64,000 nucleotides of DNA, from contig VZSR01000514.1 of NCBI GenBank assembly GCA_013398615.1, positions 9,702,174-9,766,173 on the forward strand. Reading direction: 5' to 3'. Made by a program: the position numbers and the translations under genes. Shown here piece by piece: positions 38,311 to 64,000 of this stretch (within the stretch, counting starts at the first letter, position 1; every line of letters begins with the position of its first letter). Source of the DNA: Brachypodius melanocephalos (Eukaryota > Chordata > Aves > Passeriformes > Pycnonotidae). Below the pieces are notes generated by a model. It was not told the origin of the DNA. It saw only the letters and a list, made by a program, of their open reading frames with translations, and did no database searches.

Positions 38311-41300
38311 TGAGCAGCAGCAGCTGTGCATCCCAGGGGTGTTCAGGGTTGGGCAGGTTGGATGTGGCCAGGGGAGGTGCTGATGTGGGGCACAGAGCTC
38401 CCTAGTGCTGGGAGAGAGAGGCTGAAAACACCGCCCAAGTTAAAAAACTAGGGGTAAGCTCCAGGCAGGAGGGGGAAAACCAGTAAAATACAGTGGAATA
38501 AAGGTTTTGACTGGAAATGTCTGGTGTCACTTAGAGACAAAAAGTCCTTAAAACTTTAAGGAGCACTGCATGGCCTTGTTTGTTTAACAGAATTTTAAAA
38601 CAATGCTTAAAATACCCACACAAACATGTAAATCTTTTATGTTATGTTTCTGCCATACAGGGGACAGTAGCAAAGCTCTCTCTGTTCCTTTGTTGGCTGT
38701 TCTCTTCTTTGGAAGGTGCTTTTAATTCTAGCTAGCCATTGCATCCAGATGTTTTGGATATCAATTTAGCTTATTTGTTCTGTTGGCATGGTAAGCAGAA
38801 TCTCTTAAATTGGGTCTGATTTACTGACTTCATGTGAAAGAGGTTGAGTTTTTCTACCTCTTCACTCCCGCAAAAGGAAAAAGAATTTGCAGCTACCTCT
38901 AATGAGCAGTGTCTTTAGTAATGTTACAGAGTTAAAAGTATTTTGGATTTAAAATCTTTCTGGTGAAAATAGGGCACTGTCATTGCTATAAATTGAAAAT
39001 GTAGACTAGACAGCAATTATAAGCTTTGCAAACATGTTTTCATTGTTGAGAGTCAACACTCCCAGGAACAGTCTCTGTACACTGACAGATAGGTGATAAA
39101 TTAATTCATTTAATATGTAATTGTTTTGATGTGTATGCTCTCCCTGGGTGCTTTGGTACCCACCACATTTACATCCATGTCCAAGAAAATGTGTTGGAAC
39201 TTGTTCAGACTAGTTACTTAATTAAGTGTTCTTCTGTTAAGCACTAAAACAGTTACATGCCAGGTTTGTTTTAAGACTGAGCAGTCCTCTTCAAACTGCA
39301 CTTCAAAAGATGTTGTTCAATATGTTGGTTAACTCTTTAGGGAGGATGAGAATGACAAGTGGGGGCTGAGGCTGGGCTAATAATTCAGCTGGCAAATTAT
39401 TCCTATATCTGGTAGACTGTGCCTCTGTGTGCAGCAGTGCTGGAAGGTTGGGTAACTTCAAGGATGTTAAAAATGTGTCTGCTGATTCAGGACTTCAGGA
39501 TTTGGTTATCTTTATTTTTTTTAACATTAACCTTTTTCTTTTGTTTCTTCCTTAAATCAAGTTCATGGTAGATGCTGTAATTTATCTATACTGTCATCCT
39601 ACATTGTGCTGCTGCTGTGATTTTTGGGTGGAGGAACATGATTCCTTCAGGAGGTCCATTTGCTGCCTTTTTGTGGGAGGCAGCAGGACAGTGTTGAAAA
39701 CCAGGCTTTTTCATGCTCATGGTATATCCAGGATTTCCAGGCTTGCTGGATGTACACAGGACTTGGGATTCTTCTGGAGTGGTTCTGCCTCGCTTGTGTG
39801 TAGGTCAGACAGCAGTCCCACAAAATGCCAGGAGCCTGCCTGGTACTTTTGGGATTATTCTGTGGGTGGAGGGCTGTTATTCTCCCTACGCACCGTAACT
39901 GAGGTTTTGAGAAACACCTTTTGTCAGTGCAGAGCAGCAGCTGGGCAGTGTCATTCCACAGACGAGGAGGGTGAGGCCAAAGGCCACAACCAGACATGGG
40001 CTGTACCTGACATGAGGACAATTCCCCGTGCTCATGGCTTGGTTCCAAGGAGGAAGGCTGCTGGAAATGAATTCTGTGAGGAGTTACAGTGATGTGCTTG
40101 GAGGGAAGTGTTAGTGTGCTGGCATTGTGCTACAAAACCTGGCACTTTATATAGGGTTCATCTGTGTGTCAGGTGAGACTTCTATTAAATATGCCACAGT
40201 GAGGCTTGATTTTTTTTAATTTAAGGTGTACAAAAAAAAAGGAAAGGGAGGGAGGGTAATGTCCAAAAAATTTTGCCATTTCGTGGGAGCTTAATTTTCC
40301 CCTCACAGCTCGGTAAACAGGAGCTGACATGTTCTGTAAACGCACATTGGTTCTCTTACATGAGACAGACAAAGCCCTGTTCTTCCTAAAAAGCTCTCAC
40401 TCCGCTTGCACTTACTGAAGAGCTCTGAGATCAGTTCTAATCTCTGGGAGTCCTTGTGTGGTTCTGATATAACTGAGAAGTGAGCTGGATTCTGGAGGAA
40501 ATATCAAATCTTTGCAGTAGAGGGACTTTTGGCCCACATAGTGGATTATACAATGAAATGAACATGGTCTGTACTGTAAATATTAAAATAAATGAGGTGA
40601 AAATTGAACAGCAATGATTTTTTCCTTTCCAAAGCTTTAATGAAGGTGAACCATTGCATTTTTCTTTATTCTGCATTGAATTTGCTAAATTGGATCTACA
40701 AAATCAAAACTGATAATCAGTTACTTGCTTTGTGTACTTTAATTTCATTAAATCCTTTTATATCTGTAAAAGGAGTCAAACCAAATATTCACCTGATAAT
40801 GTTCTTCTCATTATTTGGTATTGAAATTAACTGAAAAATCAGTTATTTACAGTCCTTTCTTTGACAACATAAGAATATTCTGTGAAAACTGAAGCTATTG
40901 CTAATTTCCTAAGCAGCTGGCTTTTCCATTTCTTACACACTTCCCAGGAAGAAGGTGTGTGTTTATTTGTACTGCAGAGTTCATACCCAGAATTCAGAGT
41001 GAAAATCAGCAAGACTGGCTCAAAAATGATAAATTTCATTGTTCAACCAGCCTCACCTTCTTTTTGTATTGGACTTCCTAAAGTCAGATAAACTTCACCA
41101 GGATCTGTAGTTTGATTTAGATGGGAATTTGAAATAGCTGGGAGTGTGTAGAATTCGAGTGCTTGGAGTGGTTGGCCTGGATGAAAGAGTTATTAGTTTG
41201 TTATTGAAATTAAACAGGGTTTTTTTCTAATGACTAACTAGTAATAATAAGTAACCCTAATAAGTAGTGTGGTTATTTCCTGCTTAATTTTTAATTTGTT

Positions 41301-41908
41301 TTGGTTGTTGTGAATAGCCAATTTCTATAGACTAAGCATGTAAGCATCTTCAAGAACAAGAACCTAATTTATCATATTTGGAGTTTTGTAGGTGACACTT
41401 TAAAATTTTGAAAAGGCTGATAAAAAAATTTAAATTGTAAATATGAATCAAGTCTGAACTTGCATTTTAAGGATTTTAACTAGTATGTAACTGAAATTAA
41501 TAAGCATTTAAAAACTTGTTTTGAGGCTTGTATGAGACATAAGTCAAAGTGAATTAGAGTAGCTAATATTTTGTTTTGTTTTATTGTATTTATCTCTGGT
41601 TATATCTCATTTGGAGTAACTATATTATCTAGAGGCTTAATATAAAGTGATGAAAATTACATCTGACTGTTGTAAAGACTCAGTGCTATTGAACATATTC
41701 TGTCACTGTCTCTTAGCTTTGTTATTTTGCTTCATTGCCTTGTAAGCTGGTCATCACTCATAAGTTATTAATGGATTAATTTCAAGAGGGTTTTTTTATA
41801 ATGGCTTCGTTGCACAGGAGGCTTCCTTTTATTTGTGTTAGCTAGATGCATTTAGAGGGACAATTAAAATAATTGTTTTAGCTGGGCAAAAACCCATAAT
41901 AGGTGAGG

Positions 41909-41987
41909 TGTTTTGGTTTGTTTTTTGTTGGGTTTTTTTTTTGTTTGTTTGGGGTTTTTTTGGTTTTTTTTTTCTGTTTTTTTTTTT
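41909..41987 (+). repeat. Low-complexity T/G run in intron 1
   Basis: Seventy-nine bases consist almost only of T and G, with GGTTT, GTTTG and GGGTTTTTTT words and one C. In the transcript it would be GU-rich and single-stranded. Similar shorter runs occur elsewhere in the window. Confidence 0.85.
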
Positions 41988-44900
41988 GACTTAAAAGATC
42001 AGTGATAGAGAAGAACTTTGCGTTCTGTGCAATGCATTTCCTCATTCCATCATATCCCAAAGCCTTTGGCTGCTACTGAAAATGCCTTAAAATGGAGGAA
42101 AATAGTCCAGTTAGAACAGGAAACATCTCTTAGAGAAATTTCTGCAGAAGTTTTTGAGGAAGTACCGGTCTTGTTCCATCGTGGAACTTGTAAATCAGTA
42201 TTTGAAATAGGCCAGGGATGGATTCAGGTAACTTCAGAACATTTTCCATAGAACTCCAGATTTCACTTAGAACATAATGATTTGTTTTCTGAGGTGAAAA
42301 TAAGATTACAGGATACTATTGAATAAAATTAATCATTTGACTTGCTGAGGTGCACTGGAAAAGATGGGAGTGGTTGCTTACCCTGATTTAACAAGTGTTC
42401 CTGGAAAACAGCAGATCAGCATTTTGAGCACAGAATCATGGCTGGATAAGACTTCAGTTCAAGATAAGGCTGCTGGTTTTGTTAGATGATTCATCACTGC
42501 AACGATGATTTTTCTGTATTGTGGTCTGCTTGGAAGCTGGTTTAGGTACTGGGGAGGATTTATCTTTTGACATTCCTCATAGTTTGATCAGGGGTAAGAG
42601 GTACTTGTACTAAAGGTTTTTTAATTTGGAAAATTGATGTCTGCTTAGGATTTTTTTCCAGGTGAATACTGGTTTTTCCTTCTTTTCGGCTACTTTAGAA
42701 AGGGAGTCTGAATTTAGGGGGCAGTGTATCCTGGAGACTTCCAGTTCTCATTTTTAGATGTAGTTAAATAGTTGGTCATAATGTCATAGGACGCCAGCAA
42801 ATCAAAGTCGTGTCTTCCCTGTTAACAGAAGTATCCAATGTCTGCTGTGCCCTCCAGAACAAAAATGAGGCAGTGGAGGATCCTTGGGAAATTGAAAGGC
42901 TGGGCTTGTAATTTTAAATCCATCAGTTCTGAATTATCTTTTGTTGTCAAAAGAACTGCAGCCAAGTCACCTCTCCAGCTCTTGGATTTAAAAATTGTTT
43001 GTGGAGGTTTTTTGTTATGTGTTTGGTACTTTGGAAGTTGTATGAAAGGTGAGCAGGGATTTATAGTATTGTCTCATAGTGTGAGTTATCTCTCTGGTGG
43101 GCTGCCTGTGCTCGAAGGTTTTCAAGGAAATAAAAAGAGATTTGAACTGCTGTCTCTCAAGATTGATGTGACTTGTTTTCAGAGGCTGCTCTGAGCTGCT
43201 TGTCTTGGGGTTGGAATTTCCCCCTCCCCACTCCCTTTCCTTGTCCTGCATGTACACAAGAAGGAAAGCTTTCATTGCTGTGTTCTTCAGGGGATGAGCA
43301 GGACAGTCTGAACTCATCCCTTCCCCTCGGGAGGCAGTAAATGGTCAGTAAAAGAGGTGACCAGCTGGAGAGCAGCTGATTTACAGCAGGAAGCTGAGAG
43401 TAATTGCCTAGGCAAAAGCCAGGAGCCCTCACTAATTAAGCTGTCCCTGGAACTGCAGGAAAGACTGGAGATCGCTGGGGATGCTGCTTTACCTTCCCTT
43501 TGTGGTGCTGGAGCTGCTGTAAACAGCAGAGCTTAAAAAGGGAGATGGGGAGGAGGGGTGGGCATGACTCATGGCATCATTTTATATTTATCGAGTGGAG
43601 GTGTATGAATGTTGTTCTTCATTTCATAGGGATGAGTAAGTAGGTAATGGATGTTTCTTAATCTTCCTGGCTGATAGAAAAAGAACCCCAAAGTCATCTC
43701 CTGGGGTAAGTTAAATCCGAAGTTCCAAATGTCCATATGTTAAAGAGCAGGAAGTAGAACTGCTCCTCTAAATTAAAGAAATAAATGTAATAAAATACAC
43801 CCAAAGCTTGGGGAAAAGACATGTAAAATAAAGACGTATTAAGTGCTCTTCTTGTATTTCTCAATCAAGCTCTCCTGTCACAGTGCAAAGCCTATTGCAG
43901 GATCATTTTATAAAGACAAAATTCCACTTGCTTTAGTCAGCCAGTGGTCCATGGTTTATACCTACCTGAGGAAATCAATCACAGGAGAGACTGGCCCATA
44001 GAAATGTCATCTGGCACCTCACTTCAGTCTTGTCTAGACTTTGTACTTGAAGATACGAAGGCTGCAACCAATCTGCAGTGGAGGTGAACTCAAGAACAGG
44101 TGCTGGTGGGAAACTAAAAATAGGAATTAATGTGGGAGTTTAAGCCGTGTGTTATAAATGGTGAAAAGGAGACTCTCGTGTGCCTCTGCAGGTCCTACTT
44201 GTGCAGTCATGCATTTACAGTGAGCCTGGGGAAGGTGATCTGGGATTTTTATTTTTAGTGGTGCCCAGGAGGCCAGGCAGCCCTCAGTGTGGGATATAAA
44301 TGTTGGGGAATGTCGGTGTGTGTTGTACCTCAGAGGAAAAGAGCGGGGAGAGGGGAAATCTGAGAGAAGCTGGGCTGATGAGTATGGACCTCCTAAATTA
44401 GTACCCTGCTGCTGGAAAGAGAGATGTAAGGCTTCAAAAATAAGTGACACCTCCTGTTTGGATTATAACACAGCCCTCCAGGAAAGAATTTTAAGGAGCT
44501 GGGAGTTCTTACAGAGTGTTACTATACACTTCCAAATGGGTTTTCAAGAACAGCTTTGTTTCTGGAGGATTGTGGCAAGAACCAGGAGGAAATGGGCCAC
44601 AGGGATGTTTTTCCTGAAGTAGCACTATGTCACTGACCCACATCTCCACTGCAGGGAGGGGAGGCAAAATAAAATGAAGTTGTGTGTGGTCTGTAAGAGG
44701 TTTGATACCTTCAGCCTTTCTAAGAACTCATAATCTTTTTATAATGCTTGATTCTAGAAGAGTTAATACACTGTTCTGTGCTGCAGGTTCTGCTGCAGAA
44801 AATAACTAAGAGTGCATATGATAATGCTGTAAAATGTACAGACTTGGTGGGTTTTGTTTCATAATTGCTTCAAATAATTTAATAAAAAATCTCATCTCTG

Positions 44901-47829
44901 CAAAGCATGATCTGTACTCTGAAGACATTTCTAAGTTGAAGTTCTGATGAATTCTTAGGCTGGTGGTCTTCCAGACAGATTTCCTTTGCTGAAGAATGAG
45001 ATTTCTTGTGTGAATCATGGCAGTTCCATCAATGCTTTTTGGATCTGTCTAGAGCTGTCAGGAAGGGGATCATGGTGTTGGCTTTGTCATGTGTTCAGTC
45101 CCTTTAGTAACTGGAAGAAAGGCACACATCGATTTTTTTTTTTTTTTATGTGCATTCTAAATTGTGGTTCATTAATGAAGGTGGAATAGAATTGCTATTA
45201 ATTTACAGGGGAATTTTGCCAAGGCGTAATGTGTGCAAGCAGGCTTTGAAAAATGGAAAACAGTTGTATGATATTGTGTTATTTTTCAATTTATAATAAA
45301 GTTAAAGGGGGCTTTTTTGTCTCTTTTTCTTCTGTCAGTCTGGTGGAGGTCTGTAATCCCATGAAGAATTTTAAACTAATTTGAAGAAAATAGCAGTTAT
45401 ACAATTTACACTTTTACATTAATGTTAGTATATGCTGTATTTTCATTAGAGCACAGAGTAGGTGCAAATAGTATCATTTTGTAGGCCAGAAATTAGCTAG
45501 TAGTACTTTGAATTACAAAATCTTTATTAATTTAGGTTTGGTTTGGTTTTGTTGGGTTTTTTTTTTTCTTCTGTGAGAATTGGTTTACTGACAAATAAGG
45601 AAAAGCTTCTGAGTTTTGTCTTTTGCCCTGGAAAAAAAAATTCAAGTATTGGAGTAGTTCAGCTTTAGCTAATTGTATGTTCATAATGGAGCATTATAAG
45701 CATCCTCCTTTCATTTTCCTTGAAAGGTTTTCTGAAACATAGATTCTCTTATAGGGGGAAAGTGCTTTGAAAATTCAGTTGGTTTTATTCAAGGATTCTT
45801 AATCAATCCGTATCTTGTTTCAAAAACAAGTTTTCCTTGTTTCATGTTTCATTTTCTTCACATCTGCAGAGAACACAGCTTTAAGTCTGCTCAGACAGGA
45901 AACCAGCCACCAATATTTGCTTTTCTTTGGGCACAGGGCTTTTCTGGACTTCATAAACTGTTGATGTGAAGGCTAAAGGGTGTCTTGGATGATTTTGTAC
46001 AGAGACCACCTGGCACAAATTAGGGCAATATTGGTAAATGGCAATTTTTATATTCATTTAAATGCAAACAAGGTGCGATGCCAAGTTCTGCCAGATTAGA
46101 GGTGTAATTTAGAGAATAGCTACCCTTGAGCTTACCCTCAGATGTGTTTATAGGGGGTTCTTTTGCTTCGGTGAAGTGATCCCAAGAGCCTCCATTGAAT
46201 TACTGATGAATGTTTGTTAAAATAATTATATTGTCCTGAGTGCTCAAGTGTTTATTTTTGTGGTCCTTAGAATTATAACTTGATTACAGACCTAGATCTG
46301 TGATATTTAAATTGTGAGGAACACACCAAGAAAATTTAGATTACCTTAGTAAATTTTCTTGCTTTTTGAAGACTAAACCTTTGCATATTTAAACCATTGT
46401 TGCTGGTGATAGACTTTTTAAAAACTGTTTCTCAAGGTGATTGAGTCAAAAATTTCCTTGTGTTCTAATTAGCCATATAAAATGACAGCTGTAAATACAA
46501 TTGTACATTTACGTGTTTGTGTATTGTTTTTCCCACCAAAAACATGGATATCCGAGTCCCTAAAATAAACAGTGACTGTCTCCCCAAAACAACACTTGAA
46601 AAACTGTCTCATGTTTTGGAGTGGTATATCAATAGCTAACTACAAATAATTATCAGGTGTCTGTCTCGTTGTACGTGTATGTAAATGTATTTAAATCAAG
46701 TAACCTTTGAAAAGTATTAAAGAATTTAAAGAAATACTAAAATGAAACTTCCATATTACACGGTTAAAGCTGGAAAAGTTGGAAACTTATGAAAAATGTG
46801 AAGTGCTTCAACCCTTCTGTGTCTTACATTAGTATTTTTGGATCTGTGCTATTTCTGAATTTTGTAACAAAATGTGAAGAATGAATCATTTCTTTCCTGC
46901 CCTGGAAAAGATTGTCATCAACCTGATTTTTATCATTTATAGATGAGTATGCAAATTCATCTTTGGTCTCACAAGGCTGGCTCTTAAAGTAAAATTACTT
47001 TCCCATAAAATAAAAGGAAGCAGAACCCTTGATGCAATAGGCTGCCATAAGGCAGAACCATAAAAGGTGAATGGTAAAATGGTAACAGGTGGGTAAAATA
47101 CAGCTTTTCATTCCGTTGTTTAAAAGCAAAACAAACTAAAAAGGCAAAAAAAAGACCCTAAACCCCTCCAGAACAAAAGCCAAAATGAAAGCCTGCTGCA
47201 CTCAGACCCCCGTACCATGAGCAGAAGATGTTCTCAGCTCTGTTGGTGCACATAGAGCTTCATTTTTCCTATTTAATGTATAAGAATGAAAAGATGTCTT
47301 AGACACTGTTGGACGTGAAGTGCTTATTGTAGGAGAGAAGAAAAACATGGACAATGTTTCTAAAAGCTTTTTTATTGCATTTGCCTAAGCAAGATATGAA
47401 AAATTGTGTTGGGCAGTCCTGACAAAGACTCTTTCTTGGCCATGAGTGGCAGTGTCAAAGGAGGAAGTGTAACCCCACCACCATCTCAATTTTGTGCATG
47501 TGGTGAGGGAGAACCTTAATTTTTCAGTGATCTTGTTAAAGTTAGTCTTGATGCTCATCTGCTGCTTACCACTTGTAATTTTAGGCTGTTAGATCTGGTG
47601 AATATGTGCTTCAAAGAAGTATGGAAGCCTTGGGTAAAAATTCAGTGGTGGTGGTTGTGTGGAGCAGCCACGCTTCACTTACCCTTCCGTAGAAACTTCT
47701 TTAAGCTACTGAGTGAAACTGCACAAAATGTCATGGGTAGGCACAGAGCAGTCTTAAAATTAGCAACAAGGAACTTTGCTTTACCTCCTTTGCTTTTTGT
47801 TGTGTGCAGTGTGATGTCCAGGGTCAGAA

Positions 47830-63232
<15,403 letters not shown>

Positions 63233-64000
63233 GCATGGAAGTGTTTGGAGAATGATCCATTTGTTCGGTCCTTTAATTTCCTCGCTCGGACTTTGAACCA
63301 AAGAAAATTCCAGGAAATGAGAACAAAAAAACAAAAAGAAACTGGAGCACTGCTGTTATATATATGTATGTGTGTGTTCCTGTGCACACATGGGTATATA
63401 TAATGTGTTTGTGTGTTGCCTTTCAGCTGAGGGTCAGAGATGGACCTTAGGCATCTTCTCAAAGCCTGCTAGTAAATCATGTACTAGGGAGGGGCCAAAC
63501 TGCACAGTTTAGGAAAAAAAAAAACCAACAAAACCCTAAATGCATTAAAGGAAAAAAAAAAAGTGCTTCTGCAAGTAAGCAAGGCACCAGCAACTTCTAA
63601 TTCCTAATCTGGCAGATTTACTAAATTTGCAACTAATGCTCTGTTTTGGAGAACTTGTTGCCAATAAATGTGATTATTTAATTTCATTTTAAACTACAGT
63701 AAGATTTTAGGCATGTATGAGAATTTTTTATTCTCCATGACTTTCGGATACCAGGAAATGCACAAAGTGTTTCTTCTGTTCTTTAGGATCAACAGTGTCG
63801 ACTGATTTGTTATCAGAACAAGAATTCTGAACTCCCTTGGAATTCTAGTTATGGTGCTGTAAAATTTCCACTAAAATAATATTTTGAATAGTCAGCCTAT
63901 TTTTGATGCACTCCTAAAGGTGGGTTATAACTTTTTGCACATTTGGATTTCCATGGACTGCATGTAGTGGTGTTTTGGAGGGGGAGAAGAGAATTTGGAC
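63233..64000 (+). other. PLEKHA1: PLEKHA1 3' UTR (at least part)
   Basis: The sequence after the stop is AT-rich and has no continuing frame. It holds a TA/TG microsatellite at about 63,357-63,415 and short A-runs at about 63,512-63,523 and 63,551-63,562. An AATAAA hexamer is present at 63,663-63,668. Whether transcription ends there or continues past the window cannot be told from sequence. Confidence 0.75.
63663..63668 (+). other. Polyadenylation signal AATAAA
   Basis: This is the only canonical hexamer I see between the stop codon and the end of the window, about 430 bases after the stop. Downstream sequence is T-rich but lacks an obvious strong GU-rich element, so a distal site beyond the window is possible. 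Confidence 0.6.

Larger units (their letters stand above)
34350..47809 (+). other. PLEKHA1: PLEKHA1 intron 1 (no further gene seen)
   Basis: This 13.5 kb AT-rich intron opens with GTAAGT inside the CpG island and closes with a GTTGTGTGCAG acceptor. It contains a MIR/CORE-SINE-like relic at about 38.18-38.31 kb, a long T/G-only run at 41,909-41,987, and several smaller T-rich runs with G pairs (about 35.71, 37.19 and 45.54 kb) plus a T-run at 45,133-45,147. I see no coding exon or RNA gene inside it. Confidence 0.8.

Noticed and set aside
39940..40000. Possible second MIR-like fragment (ACAGACGAGGAGGGTGAGG)
   Set aside because: Only about 20 bases resemble the MIR 3' region; flanks do not continue the match.
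39565..40092. 175-residue open frame in PLEKHA1 intron 1
   Set aside because: Cys- and Trp-rich random-looking translation without domain similarity. I saw no supporting splice signals in phase.
42425..42460. Possible CR1 scrap (CACAGAATCATGGCTGG)
   Set aside because: The CACAGAATCAT word matches CR1 tails, but the sequence that should follow (GGTTTGGGTTGGAAGGGACC) is not there.

Overview
This is a window of a vertebrate nuclear genome, very probably a songbird. It has long introns with GT-AG borders, a CpG-island promoter and generally low repeat content. Three truncated CR1 LINE 3' ends carry the avian form of that element. One fragment begins with a terminal sequence I associate with passerine endogenous-retrovirus LTRs. 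The species cannot be fixed from the sequence alone.

The one protein-coding gene I can support is PLEKHA1 (TAPP1, tandem PH-domain-containing protein 1), on the + strand and apparently complete for coding sequence. A 5' untranslated exon lies in a CpG island near 34.1-34.9 kb. After a 13.5 kb first intron come eleven coding exons between 47,830 and 63,232, which join in phase to a 411-residue protein. It has an N-terminal PH domain, a linker, a second PH domain of the PtdIns(3,4)P2-binding type and a low-complexity tail ending in the PDZ ligand SDV. A probable alternative last exon at about 60.75 kb would give a 336-residue form that lacks this PDZ ligand. The promoter carries two ZNF143-type motifs and a palindromic NRF1 motif. 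The 3' UTR has one clear AATAAA and may run past the window.

Layout: 1-33.8 kb is intergenic (upstream flank of PLEKHA1). It holds two CR1 fragments, an LTR fragment, a G-rich minisatellite interrupted by an assembly gap (25,078-25,339), a near-perfect hairpin at 5,982-6,033, and several AT-rich or CpG-retaining stretches that look like non-coding regulatory DNA. From memory, the upstream vertebrate neighbours are BTBD16 and TACC2, but I recognised none of their exons here. 33.83-34.06 kb is a third CR1 abutting the promoter. 34.1-64.0 kb is PLEKHA1.

I found no RNA genes, CRISPR arrays, prokaryotic elements or new multi-gene system. The most notable points are the 55-nt pure T tract that forms the exon 7 splice acceptor, the overlapping upstream AUG in front of the PLEKHA1 start, the alternative C-terminus with a basic kinase/14-3-3-like motif, the paired ZNF143 motifs, and the isolated hairpin.
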